From Mansonella perstans (lineage: Eukaryota; Nematoda; Chromadorea; Rhabditida; Onchocercidae), in assembly GCA_037074765.1 (NCBI GenBank), contig JBAMDO010000134.1, positions 62,001 through 126,000 on the forward strand: DNA of 64,000 bases, written 5' to 3'. Shown here piece after piece: positions 11,231 through 24,000 of this stretch (the stretch's first letter is position 1; each line of letters begins with the position of its first letter). Below the pieces are notes generated by a model. The model worked only from the letters and a program-made list of their open reading frames with translations, searched no databases and was not told where the DNA came from. Made by a program: the position numbers and the translations under genes.

Positions 11231-14200
11231 GTAAAATATGGCAACTTGTAGATTTAATGATAAAGTTTGAAATATGTCTGTTAATTAATTTCTAGTCGAA
11301 TTTCTTTTTAACTATTTAGAATTACTGTCAACAACTGACAATCCCAGTGAATATAGCACACCGTTTGGTGAAAATCCCAACGTCCAAGGAGTTTCTTCTC
11401 AGATAGTAAGCTCTTAAATTTTTAATTAAATCGCTATATTTGCAATGTGATCTGAGATGAAGTTTTTGTCCTCATATATTTATTGTAATATTATGTTTTT
11501 CACAAAAAATTAAAATTGAAATTTGCAAACATTTTTTGCAATTGATCATTTTAATTATAATGATTTGAAATTTATTATTTGACCTTCAACCTTTAATTGT
11601 ATTAGGATTGCATTAGCTTCAAGATTTGAATTTAAATTTGTCACATTAATGTACCATACATTACTGTTTGTTCAGATGTCACGGAATGCTGAAATCAATT
11701 TGAGTGCATCAAAGCACGACGAAATTGCTGAAATTGTTGATGCAATCAGTGAAGCAATCACTGATCCATGTCTTCAGCCACTGCCAACTGGGATTCAGTT
11801 GCAGTACTGCTCTCCGACTGAATCATTTTGGTGTCCCCGCGGAACTTTTTGTCAAATTGGTGCTGGGCCACAACGAACATTCTGTTGTCCCATAACTGGT
11901 GCCTTTTTTTCTTCCACAAAAAATTTTGTGTATCATAATTTTTTACATATCTGCGTATGAATCTTATAATTTCAAAATTTTCATTTTTTCCCAAATGATT
12001 CATGGAAGCTTTTTTTTTAAATTTCAAGCTGATAATCCATGCAAGCAAAGGCAAGAAGCCGGAATTGGCCTTACTGGATTAAAACGCTGGTACTATGATG
12101 CGAGCGATAATCATTGCAAAACGTTCGTTTTCAACGGTTTCAAGGTAACGGAACAAACATTTAACCTATTCACTGAAATGCGGAAAATGCTTGACAAGCG
12201 AGGAATGTTTCATTAAAATTATACTTGACTTAAAATCATAAAACCAAGTCATCATTACTTATTTTTTAATTATCGTTGATTATGCTAATAATACGAGTTC
12301 GACTGTTTTTCATTCTGTTTTGTAAATTTCATTCCGTATTCCAGGGTAATCAAAATAATTTCTTGACATTTCGAACTTGTCAACAAAGTTGTGGCGCTAT
12401 AAATCCTTGTGAAAGTGGCGAACCGGCAATCCAAACAAATGCACCGGAACAGTATGCATGTTTCTTTACACATATTGTAAATGTGATAAATTTAATGCGA
12501 CCAATCACTTTGACTTAATTTTTAAGCTTCCCTTTCTTCTCAAATTCAAATTCAATGAAATTTTTTAAGATGTTCGCCAGAAGATGTCAGTTCATGCCCA
12601 CAAAGATATTATTGCCGAATTCTGGATGATTTAACAAAAAGTGCTTGTTGTCCAGTTGCTGACCAAACCACGTTTAACTATGGCAGAACTATGGTACTAA
12701 ATCCTGTTTCAAATATTAATTCCGGTTCCAGTAGCATTTACAACCTGAACAATGGCCGCTCGTTCTCCAATGTCGATTATATCAAGAGCAGAACTGGTGA
12801 CTTAATTGATAGTAGTAACAGGGCTATTGATAGTGTTCCACCGATTAAACTTATTAATTATGCTAATGCCAAACCGATTACTTCGAATGAATATCTCGGG
12901 ACTATTGCCAATGCTGGTATTAATTCGGATGTTAGTCAGGTTAGAACACCTGATTTTACTGGAACTGGAGCTTTTGTTAATCCTTATTCTATTATGCCTA
13001 AAAGTGCAATGACATCTGAATCGATCGGTTCGGGTGTTCCGATATTTTCCAGTAGTGGCCCGATTAGCGCTGGTGGCTCCATTGACTCATCAGTTGGCAG
13101 TGCCAGAATTTCGAGCGGATTCAGTAATGGGAGACAAAATTTAGTCCCAAATGCAGAGGTGGAAAAAAATCCTCGTAAGTTTCTATTTTTTTTTCTGTTA
13201 TGCACGAAATGATGCCTGTTATATATCTTATGGTAAAAGATAAGAATTATTGATTACTTCGGGAAATTAAAATCCGCGTATCAGAACTGCAGATATGTAA
13301 TGGCACAAATGCATATTTCCAGAAAGAGTTCGCTGCTTGCAACCGCTTGCATCAGGAACTGGCACATATAGCTTATCGCGATACTATTTTGATACAGATG
13401 CTTCACTCTGTCGACCATTCAGATATTCAGGATTTGGTGGCAATGATAATTGCTTTGATACACTTCAGGAATGCCGGTTGTTTTGTCCTGGTACTGGAAA
13501 TTTTAATGTTTAAGAACTTTTAAATTAAAAAAGCAACAAGAATGTAATATTTCAGGGTTGGCTGAAAAAATCAGTTCATCAAAAATTTTATTTTTCGAAC
13601 TTTTTTATTAAATTATGAGATGTCAAAATCAAAGAATAAATTGACCTTGCTATATTTAAAGTTTTCAAATTCATAAAATTGAAATTACAGTTAATTGTTT
13701 ACAGAATATGATAATCCTTGTCCATTTGGATTGCCATATGTTAATGAAAATGATGGAAGTGTTGCATTTTGCTCATCCGTTAATCCGTTATGTCCTTCCA
13801 ATTATTGGTGTCATATAGGCGATCGGCGACAAACATCAGTTTGTTGTCCATCTTGTAAGCTACTTAAATTTTATAAAAATTTTATCAGAAACCACTAAAA
13901 GATATGTGATATCTGTAAACAAATAATTCATCGGTTAACTGTGAAATATTTGGACAAATGTTTAAAGTCTTTTATAATTACTGAAATAGCTATGAGTAAA
14001 TAATTAATAAATTAATTGAAACTGATCAATTAGTAATTTCATGTCGATCACGATTTTAAGGTTAATTTATTAAGATTAAAATTATATTTTAAAATTCGTA
14101 AAAATTTTCTATTGATTTTGTTTTTCAGTAGCAAATGTAAATGCAATTGTAAACCCACAAAGACCGTTAAGAAGTTTGTTATCGATGAATTTCATGCCAA

Positions 14201-17200
14201 GTTTTAATGGTCCTGCTCTGGATGTGGGAACTAATCCTGCAATACATAGCGATATGCCTGAAGCGATACCACTAGCATGCTTCCAGTCATTGCTAGAGGG
14301 CAGAGGTCAAGCGAAGCTCGCTCGCTATTACTTTAATAGTAGAACAAGAACGTGCGAAAAGTTTATTTATTCTGGAAAAGGTGGAAATCAGGTTTATTTT
14401 TCGTTCTTTTTATTAATTGATCCTCTTTTAAACATACGCGGACTTATATTCATCACATTTTACTTTGACAAATGATGCATTGTCTAATTTCTGAAAATTT
14501 TGTAAATTTTAGAGAATAAATTATTTTACATTGAAACTCTACACAAATAAACTAATAAAAAATTTTATTTTAAAATAAGTGTTTCCTTTCATTTTTTTTT
14601 TTAATAAGTATATTTCATATTTCGCAATTTTCTTGTTTCAATAATTGCTCATTCTTGTTTCAACTCTGATAAAAATTTTTTGATATCGATTTTAGAATAA
14701 TTTCTTGTCAAAGATGGACTGTGAAGAAACGTGTCCGGTATTAGAGAATCCGTGTGAAAATGGCTTTCCCGCCATGGGTTCGGAAGGTAATCCAGTATTC
14801 TGTGACAATAATACTACCAATATATGTGGTATCGGCTATTATTGTCATATTGGTGCAACAACTTCAACAACAGTTTGTTGTCCTGCAAGTAATAATTTTT
14901 AGATTTGCTTCTGGTTTTTTTTTAAAAATTATCGTGGATACCTTTATCTCTTACAAAGTAATGCTGATTTTTCGTGCAATGAAGATTCCAATGTAATTCA
15001 GTTGGTGATCCCTGTCATATGCCGGTATCCAGCGGGAATGGAAATGCAGTGCTGAATCGTTGGTATTACAATATACAATTACAAAGTTGTATAAACTTTG
15101 TTTACAGTGGTCAAGGTGGTAATTCGAATAATTTCCTGACGCGTGAAGATTGCATGAGAACATGTCCTGAATTCAGGTTTGATTATATTCCGATCTAGAT
15201 TTTCGGGTTCAGTAAATAAACAATATTTTGGTAGCATTTATGGGAAGCAATTATGAATTATTATAGTAGTAAATCAACAATTTGCCATTTTTAATTATTG
15301 ATGACAATTAAATGCAAGCTAAAATTTATTTGGTTTGAAATAAATAGAACTTATAACAATTATGATAGCAAATGATACAGCAAAAAAAATGGACCGGAGA
15401 GCTGGCAAATATAAGATTAGAACGATCAATCGCGAAAACGAAAATGATCAATCGAACGATCAATCTTGAAGAAAACCAGATTTATTTAAAACTGAAGTCG
15501 AGAAAAAAGTTTAACAAATTTTAGAAATCCTTGTTCTGTTGGACACCCTCATATCGGCCTGAATGGGCAAATTACACACTGCGGTGCCACTGGACCATCA
15601 ATATGTCCAGCAACTTATTGGTGTCATATTGGTTCATCTCTGGATAATTCGGTAGTAGCTTATCAGTTTTAACCAAACGCTCCAAACATCCATGAGATCC
15701 TTTATTTCATATTATTGTGATTGAAATATTTGGTAAAAATATTACTTAACTATAAGTAGATGATGCAAAAACTACCAGAGTTTAGAATGGAATCTGAATT
15801 CTAACTGAATTTTAACCGCGTCACACCACCGTAATTCAGGTTTGCTGTCCTGCCACTGGAATACCATGTGAACAGAAACTGAAAATAGGAAACGGTGATG
15901 CAGTTTTGATACGATTCTACTACAATTCAGCAACACGCACTTGTCAGCAATTTCAGTACTCTGGTCTAGAAGGGAACGAGAACAATTTTTTGACTTTACG
16001 TGACTGCGAAGCACGTTGTCCAGGTAACAACTGTTTGTATAAACGGGTTCCTATATTTTAATTTTTTGATCAGTTGCAAGTTATTTAAGTATCAACATAA
16101 TTCGTGTCACATGTGAATGATTTCACTATTGTGAATGAATGTGTTTTTGCAGATGATGCGAATTGTATCACCGAATCATGTTTTTAATTGAGAAAAAAAA
16201 ATGCTTCAATTTTACAGTATTGCAAAATTTCAATTACAATATTACAGTATTGCCAAACCCTTGTGGACTTGGACAACCACAAACAGATGAATATCAGAAT
16301 CCAGTTACGTGCAGTGCTGCTGATACTAGGCCTGTTATTGATTGTTACCGCACCATATTTGCAAAATTTATTTTTTCATTAATAAATCTTGAAAAATATT
16401 TTAGCAAATCCAGAAAATACTTGAAGAATTATGAAAAACCTGATTTTGCCAAGCATAAAATGTAAGTTTTAGGCACACTTAGACTTAAAAAAACTTGCCG
16501 GTGCATGCATAATCTTTATATTAGCAATAGTTTTTGCAGTATCTGCAACGTTGGCTATTTCTGTCATATTGGTGATACAGAAGAGACGACGATTTGTTGT
16601 CCAGGAAAATCCAATGATATTTGCAATGAACCACGTGTACCGGGAACGGGTCAAGCGCACTTGAACCGTTATGCATTTGCGCCATTAACTAGACAATGTT
16701 TACCATTTATTTATACCGGTTTGGGTGGAAATGAAAATAACTTTTTGTCGCGAGCAAGCTGTGAAGCTACATGTTCTGGTTTGTTACATTTGGTTTGAAA
16801 TTAGAATTCTCTAATTTGGAAGAATTTTTCAAAAATTTTTATATTCATTTATGCAATGCCTATATCACTTTTAAAATGAATTTCAATTTTTTAAATCAAT
16901 TTTAAATTTATTGTTATAATGTCATGTCAATCATCTTCTTACAAACATTGGTTGAAATAAATTAAAATTGAATTTCAAGCTATAAAACTTTGCTATTTGG
17001 AAAATTTTCAGTAATTTCAAATCCATGTGCAGACGGTGAACCAGCAGCAGGAAATGATGGACAGTATCTGATTTGTTCAGCTAGTGGACCTAATATTTGT
17101 CCCGTTGGATATTGGTGTCATGTAGGTGCTGATATTGCTGCCTCTTTGTGTTGCCCTGGTGGTTTGTTTTTCATTAAAATAAAAAATTGCTGAATTAAAT

Positions 17201-20200
17201 TTTCTAAAAGAATTTCTCCAAATTTTTTTGACCGTTGACTTTAACAAGATCTGAACTTAATAATTTTGTAATTAACTTAACAATTTTGTAATAAACTTGA
17301 TGGGATAGTAATTTGGAAATAAATTTTTGCATCATTATCTAATCTTAATAGATTTTAGCTCAAAATGCATGCCTTTTACCGGTTGCGGAAGGTACCGGAC
17401 AAATAGCAATTCCTCGGTGGTACTTCGATCGCCGTTTACGTCGGTGTGATACATTTACTTATACCGGTTATGGTGGTAATCAAAACAATTTCCAAACATT
17501 AAAGGAATGTCAGGAGAAATGTCCCGAATTAGTGTAAGCGTTTTTTTGGTACTTGATTTGTCCTCAAAATAACCCGATCTTTCATCTTACAATTTCTAAT
17601 TAAATTATTAGATACAAAGTAATTAAGAGATGAAAATATCAACTTGTTCATTCATAAGTTTTTTCCTAACTTTAATATTCGTGTACCTTTCACTGCTATA
17701 CATTTTTTTTGAAAAAAAAAAATTTCAAATTTTTTTCTTAAAATGGAAAAGCTTTACAGAAATCCATGTTCAATGGGTGATCCAGCCGTAACCTTATACG
17801 GTGACATTTTGCAATGTTCTGCACTGCATCCTCAATGTCCAATATCACATTTCTGCAATATTGGTGCAACACCTGAGACATCAGTTTGTTGTCCATCTTT
17901 TGGTCAACCTTGCCTATCACCATTGGCTTTAGGAACGGGAACTGCTTCACTTACCAGGTTTCTTTCAGTTCTTTTTTTTTCAATTGAACCGATATTGCCA
18001 TTCAATGTTCTTGATTCACTTCTACCTTTGTGAAAGTTTTTATAAATGAACTGTGTTTGTTTGGTTCTTACATTTCAGTACTACTTTAATATTTTTCAGA
18101 TGGTACTTTGATCAAAATTCTCGGCAGTGCCTTCAGTTTATGTACGCCGGTCTTGGTGGTAATGAAAATAATTTCTTAACAGCTGAAGCTTGTATGCAAA
18201 AATGTCCAAGTAAATATTTTTAATTAATTTTCCGTTAATTAATTTATGATTATCCTGATTTAACGAAAATGAAAAAGATTGAAATTGTCAATTTTGATTT
18301 CGGAAATCAAATTTGCAAAAAAAATTTTTCAGAATTTTAATAAAATTTCAGTTCGCCAAAATCCATGTCCATTAAATGATCCTATGATAAGTAGAGATAA
18401 TCAGCTAGCATCAGCAAAATGTAATGTTCAAAATGGTTATTCCTGTCCACCAACTTATTGGTGTCATATTGGCGGTGATCCCGATACTACAGTATGCTGT
18501 CCTGCAGGTAATAATACATTATGATAATTAGATAATATTCAAAGTTATTCAAAACAAAGAATCTTCTACAAATTGGCAAAAATTGTACCAATTTCAAAAT
18601 TTTTGTAATTTAGCTTCTTCGGATCCTTGTCAGTTACCATTATTGCAAGGAATTATCATCGATAATGGACCATATACCCGCTGGTTTTATGATCGTATAT
18701 CTGGTTCTTGCAAGCCATTTCAATATGCTGGCATTGGTGGTAATCAAAATAATTTCTTAACAAAAAGTGACTGTGCTAAGCGATGTCCAGGTATGAATGC
18801 TATTGTATACTAATATTTTGCCACCTCATGGCTTAATTTGACCATACCTCCTACAAGTTTAATTATGTTAAGAAAATGAATCATTATTCTTCGGCATATT
18901 TAAGATAATAGAAAAGTTCTGTTTTGGAAATTTATTGTTAATTCACAAATTTATCATATATAATACTGGTTAAGTTGTTAATTTTAAATTTACAGAAGGT
19001 AAATCTTTTGCTATCATATCACCGTTATCATCATCATCATCATCTCGATCATCAAATTTACCAGTTGTCTGTCCAGTAGGATTACCGTATCAAGATAAGA
19101 ATGAAATAATTCCTGTTCACTGTTCCATTACCAATCCATGCCCTGTTAATTATTTCTGTCACATTGGAGCCGATATATCAACAACTGTATGTTGCAAAGT
19201 TACCAGTAAGCATTCGAATTCATTAAATATTATGAATTAAATATTATTTCCGTAATGCTTGCGAAAATTATTTAGTCTTAAAAAAATAGATGAATTTCAA
19301 ATATCAGCTTACGATTTTTTCCATTTTATTGTTTTTATATTTATCACGCCGTTTCAAAACTGATTCGTTAAAAATGAGAAAAAAAAATTTAAAATAAAGG
19401 AAATACATAATTATAGTATTTCAAATTATTGATAAAATTTGGATTCCAGCACTTCTTGCACCATGTAGTATTCCGGTGCAAATTGGTCATGGATTGGAGC
19501 ATATGACGCGTATATATTATAATGCTGCACTTCGGCAATGCATACCATTTATTTATTCTGGAATGGGTGGAAATGAAAATAATTTTTTGACAATTCAAGA
19601 ATGCACCAGTAAATGCTTAAATGACCAATCAAATGATATACAGTATTTTGATGATGGTAAGTTTCTAGGAACACATAATGTGCTGAAATAAAATGATTGG
19701 TTAATTTAAAAAACATGTATGACAAGAGGAGCAATGATTTGTTGACCTCAGAGTTGAACTCCGTCTGTTGTTGTTGTTGTTATTGCTGTTGTTCAGGACA
19801 GAACATAGTGGTGAGGTCATCTGACTATCCCTCTTTTCATACTACTTTTTGGGTACAGAAGTTGCATCACCTAAACTAATCATTTATAAGAAAAATAAAT
19901 TTGATCACTTATAAATGAATAATTTGTTACAATTTTGATCCAGAAAACCGGTGCAGAAACTGCAATTGCACATTAATGTTTCGTAGGACTGATCAAAAAA
20001 TCAAAAAATGAAAGACCTACTTTCATTGAGCAATCCTTAAAATAAAATAAAATAAAAAAATTCCGACATAACATGACAGAATCGTTAATAGTGATCAAAT
20101 TTCAGGATTTTGTTCCGAAATCATGCTTTTAAATTTTATTTTTGTAGAATGACAATAGTAGGAGTAGCGTCATAAGATGTTTTACACTAAATATTAATGA

Positions 20201-20881
20201 TTAGATAATCGGGATAATTTTAATTTAAAGTATCCAGAGAAAAGCTAAGCAAAGGAGAGATTGGAAGATGAAGAGAATGAAAATATGCTAATTTTACTGC
20301 TACTAATATCATTAATGATATTAATTAGAATTATCAGTTTGTTAAGAACAAATTATTGTACCTTTTTTCAATTGCTAATTACAAAAAAGGAAATTTAAAA
20401 AGTTTACTTTCAAGCTTTTTCATCGCTAAATATTAAGGTCTGATGGGAAATGGTGAAATGAATTGCAATCAAGCAAATGGAGCAGATCCCAGCAGCGTAC
20501 GTAATAATTTTTCAATTGAAAATACAAATGACAGATATGAAATAGTAAGTAAAATAATCAATTAACTTTATGATACTATTTGACGAGAAAAACTTTTCTC
20601 CAATTAATCACTATTATAACTTTTCAATTATTAGAGTAATTGATAAGTGAAAAATTACTGTTAATTACCGAGTAGTGATCTAAGCTCAATTTTAGCAATG
20701 CAGTTTCCAGAAACTTTATCATCATGTTGTAAATGATACAACAAAAACGAACGATATGATTTCTCGGAATAATTCAACGTCAACCGTAACTGTATCAACA
20801 AATGAACAAAAACCAGCGATTAATAATATTACTGCAAAAGTGTTAACGGTAACTAAAAATCAAGAGGACATTAGAAACTAA
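7408..20881 (+). CDS. secreted multi-domain lustrin/Kunitz-like protein, about 1907 aa, 33 exons
   Basis: Large extracellular protein of the nematode lustrin/Kunitz type. Residues 1-25 form a signal peptide (MLCSNMHYYIIFVVFFYTF). Domain order (L lustrin, K Kunitz-like): L K K K, linker, L K L, long linker, K L, linker, K, then LK seven times: 11 L and 13 K. L repeats read NPC..G.P, C, then YWCHIG and TVCCP; K domains read G.G.....RWYYD, C, then GLGGNENNF and two Cys. All K domains keep four cysteines and lack Cys14 and Cys38, so classical protease inhibition is doubtful. The 33 exons total 5724 nt with consistent phases, mostly phase 1; coordinates are in the four block entries. One junction (16329/16540) needs a GC donor. 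The tail is polar with several N-glycosylation sequons. Relatives in C. elegans include cuticle and moulting proteins, but I cannot name an ortholog. Confidence 0.85.
11320..13490 (+). other. Kunitz/lustrin gene, exons 10-15 (L2, K4, L3, low-complexity linker, K5)
   Basis: Exons: 11320-11405 (linker), 11676-11898 (L2; ends RTFCCPITG), 12029-12144 with 12345-12451 (K4, split inside the GFKGNQNNF segment; the second exon begins L3), 12570-13174 (rest of L3, then about 160 residues rich in Ser, Asn, Gly and Ile with no cysteines) and 13323-13490 (K5, with an extra Cys in GGNDNCFDT). The 605-base exon 14 is by far the longest of the gene and encodes a probable flexible spacer. Confidence 0.82.
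13705..16329 (+). other. Kunitz/lustrin gene, exons 16-22 (L4, K6, L5, K7, L6, K8, start of L7)
   Basis: Exons: 13705-13854 (L4), 14129-14391 with 14696-14888 (linker, K6 split before NNFLSKMDC, then L5), 15002-15176 (K7), 15525-15651 with 15840-16023 (L6 split before VCCP, then K8) and 16248-16329 (first half of L7, NPCGLGQPQTDEYQNPVTC). Exon 22 can also start at 16218, where a second in-frame acceptor lies 30 bases upstream. Its downstream end at 16329 is AG|gcctgt, a GC donor chosen because it restores both frame and the seven-residue spacing between the L-repeat cysteines. Confidence 0.78.
16330..16539 (+). other. intron with non-canonical GC donor
   Basis: Intron 22 of the Kunitz/lustrin gene. 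The donor is AG|gcctgt and the acceptor tttttgcag|T. Joining ACT-AG to T-ATC-TGC gives ADTSIC, the same Cys-to-Cys spacing as SASGPNIC in the next lustrin repeat. No GT donor nearby gives both frame and spacing. Confidence 0.55.
16540..20881 (+). other. Kunitz/lustrin gene, exons 23-33 (rest of L7, K9 to K13, L8-L11, tail)
   Basis: Exons: 16540-16778 (L7 end plus K9), 17012-17158 (L8), 17359-17533 (K10), 17760-17957 with 18100-18209 (L9 plus K11, split at the TR|W position), 18352-18507 (L10), 18614-18790 (K12, first loop altered to GIIIDNGPYTRWFYD), 18996-19205 (serine run then L11), 19450-19656 (K13), 20438-20544 and 20696-20881 (polar tail ending TKNQEDIRN, TAA at 20879-20881). The tail has sequons NFS, NDT, NNS, NST and NIT. 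Intron 31 (19657-20437) is 781 bases and contains a TTG-rich microsatellite near 19767. Confidence 0.83.
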
Positions 20882-20899
20882 TACAGCAGTTATGTATTC

Positions 20900-20922
20900 A
20901 ATATATATATATATATATATAT
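20900..20922. repeat. (AT)n microsatellite
   Basis: Uninterrupted AT dinucleotide run just after the stop codon of the Kunitz/lustrin gene, probably in its 3' UTR. Confidence 0.9.
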
Positions 20923-21075
20923 GTGTACAACTGTCACATCGCAAATGAAATTAATTGTTGCTGATTTCAATACAATGCAAATTTTATTTCGGAAATAATG
21001 AAATTACGCATTTTGATGGTTGTGAAATTTAAATTTTACTAAATGTTTCGGTCAAATGAAATGAATTTTGATAAA

Positions 21076-21081
21076 AATAAA
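21076..21081 (+). terminator. poly(A) signal of the Kunitz/lustrin gene
   Basis: AATAAA about 195 bases after the TAA. It is the first full consensus downstream that I noticed. Confidence 0.5.
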
Positions 21082-24000
21082 ATGAAATCCAAATGGAATA
21101 TTTTCTTTTACCACGTCATTTTTAAGTGATTTCAAATGTCTTCTGCAAAGTTATTTGAAAGCAATGCCTTATTATTTTTTTGTGTTTCAAATGTAAATAA
21201 ACCAAAAAAAAAACAGAAAAAAGAAAAATTCGCGAAAAGTTGAAAAAAAAAATAAAAAAAATTGCAGAAACACATAAGCGAGGTATCATATTTTCGAAAT
21301 GAAAAAATGAAGCCATGTCAACCATGATATGACAAAAAATTTTGAAATGTTTTCTTCAAGTTGCTTCGAAATTTCATTGTCGACTTTGATCTTTTTTCTT
21401 TTAAATCTGTACTTCTTAGAGACATCATTTTTTATTTCTGGATATTAATGCTACGTTCTTCTACAACTTTAAATGGAAAATTTGTTTATAGTCGTGTGTC
21501 TTAGTGGGTAAAATTAATTAATTAATTATTCAGCAACTTGCAATGAATGGCAAATGCAAAAGAATAAAGGGAAAAAAATTGACTTGATTTTTCAAAAATC
21601 TTCATTTTGCGAATTAATTTTTCGTTAAATTTTGAATCCTTCCAATTTTGTTTCATCTTAAAAACCAGAAAATAAATTCATTCCAGAAATTTTGAATCTT
21701 TCACTGCGTCATCTTAAAACAAATCCACCGATGTATCCCTTAAGAAAAGCAATTTTTTGGTCCTTTTTTAAGAAAAAATATTCATGATCTGGTCGATTAT
21801 TATTATAACGATGGCATGGTGCATGCAGCTTGCATTACCTGTATTAAAAGGCGATAATCAAAGAAATCTTACGATACTGAATAATTGACTATCCCGGATG
21901 AAAATACTAACCGTGACTGAATTTTCACTACTTTCGAACTGCTTATGTAATAAAATTTGCTTGCAACAATTCCACATTCACATCGAAATACTGTAGAATT
22001 TTTTTTGGAATATGCCGACATCCTTAACAGTATGCCGATTCCTCACGTAATTTGTATTAAGCAAGAGATTGGTTAAATGTTGCGGGATTTCATTTGAATA
22101 GATCAGGGAATGTGAGAGTTGGCTAAATGACTGATCTCATATACTATTTCTATATTTTATAAAAATATTTTAGGTTTTTTGAAAAATTCCTGATTGAAGA
22201 GATAAAGATCCTTGGGAGTGAGAAAGAGTGGTTACCCAAAGTATTTTGTTTAAATGGACTGCTGAAGATATTCAGGAATTTCGCATCACCCAGATCGGTC
22301 TCTTTTCTTAGAACTTACTTCTTAAAACATCGGTTTTTTGGTTACAAGTATTTTCAGCTCACAAACATTAAACCCTTGAGTTTGTTTATTTCTATATTTT
22401 TCGAAAATCATACTCGCAATGCAATTCCATTCGAATGTCAGTACCCAAATGCTGAGATTTCCTGATAGCTCCACAAGCAACATTTTATTTTAACTTAGTG
22501 TTGTTTCAAAATTTTTCTTACCACTCTCTCCGCCTACGCTAACTTTTATTTAGGTTTCATCTAAATTGATTGAAATCAAATTAAAATGATATTGCATTTC
22601 AGAAAATTTTTTCGCTTAACTATATTATGGGAAAACAAAATCCATTACGAGCTTGATTCAGTAGAGCAATGTGGTATATGCAAGCATAATATTGAAATAA
22701 AGAATGATAATGCGATAGTAGAGAAGATAAACAATTCATCATCCCATAAGCACACAAAGAAGCATCTTTGACGTGAACAGTTCTTTATCTGGAAATATGC
22801 TTAACAACCCTTGACCACATAAATGTGACAACTATTTGAAAGCATTCTTGACGTGCTCATGCAGTTTAACAGCTTAAGAAATTATTTTGTTCTCGACGAG
22901 ACTTTAATTAATAAATAGTGCGATCAATTTTATTCAACAATTTCATCCCACATCACCGAATTTCATGAAAATTGCGCATAAATAACTTGGTTTTCTCGCT
23001 GGACATCAAAAAAGTAATAACTTTGTTTTAGCCTCAGTCATCATGCTCCAAGCAAGTGGATGACAAAAAACATCTTTTACTTTCGCAGCAAAAAGTTTAT
23101 TAACCGGTATAGGTAAAATAATATTAACGGTGTTGTTGTTGCAAAATAATAATTAAAGCAAGATTAATTCAACGGTAATTTTCATATCATTGATGTTACC
23201 TTTATCTTCAAGCCCGCTCAGCAAAAGTTCTTTATTTCATTTGCTGCGATCAGCTGTTGCTTTTTAAAATTATCATGGAAAGTATTCCAAATGGAAACAC
23301 TTTTTTTGCAGTAATCGGTAGGAGAGCACTGATGAATTACGACAAGAAAAATGTTTCTGAAAACTTTCAAAAATTTGCAAAGATATTCGCCATTTTCATC
23401 GAACATTTGTCCAATCTTAGTTCCAAAAATGTCATTGACATGTCTCACAGGTCAGAATATTCATAAAAAGTAGATTTTCTACCTTTTCCTTACACACAGT
23501 TATAAAATTAGTTGACAAATTTCAATTTGCTCATAAATATGATTTGAATATATAAATCAGCATTATTGAGCATATAAGTTGACATTGTAAAAGTATGATC
23601 TATCTTGATAGGATTGAAATTATGATAAGTTTACACACAAAAATATTAAATAAAACAACCATTACTTGTATATATGTATCGTTTAATTAATATTTAAAAT
23701 TAATTTAATATTGAAGAATCTCTTATTTGAAAAACGAAAAAAAAACGGAAGAGGGAAAGAGGCAGCAATATTAAAATTGTGATAAAATTGCTAACATAAA
23801 AACCTTGAAGGACCCTTGTTTATTTGACTAAAGAAATTTCTTATTGGAAAAAAAGATTTTGAAAAATGGAATTGGAATCAAGAGTATTTGCCTAAATTCA
23901 TGGTGAATCAATGAACAAACAATTTACGATATTTCTCAAATTTGAAGCACAGATAAGGTGGAACGAAAATAACATATTGAAATAAAAGCAAATAATACAA

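Noticed and set aside
11758..12054. Minus-strand 98-codon open frame
   Set aside because: It is the antisense shadow of Kunitz/lustrin exons 11-12.
16153..16200. Exon starting at the AG at 16152 (frame DDANCITESCF)
   Set aside because: It reaches a stop after 11 residues and lacks the lustrin start; the acceptors at 16217 and 16247 restore the conserved NPC motif.
22586..22771. 61-codon frame containing CGICKHN
   Set aside because: One CxxC alone is not enough, and no adjoining exon with matching phase was seen.
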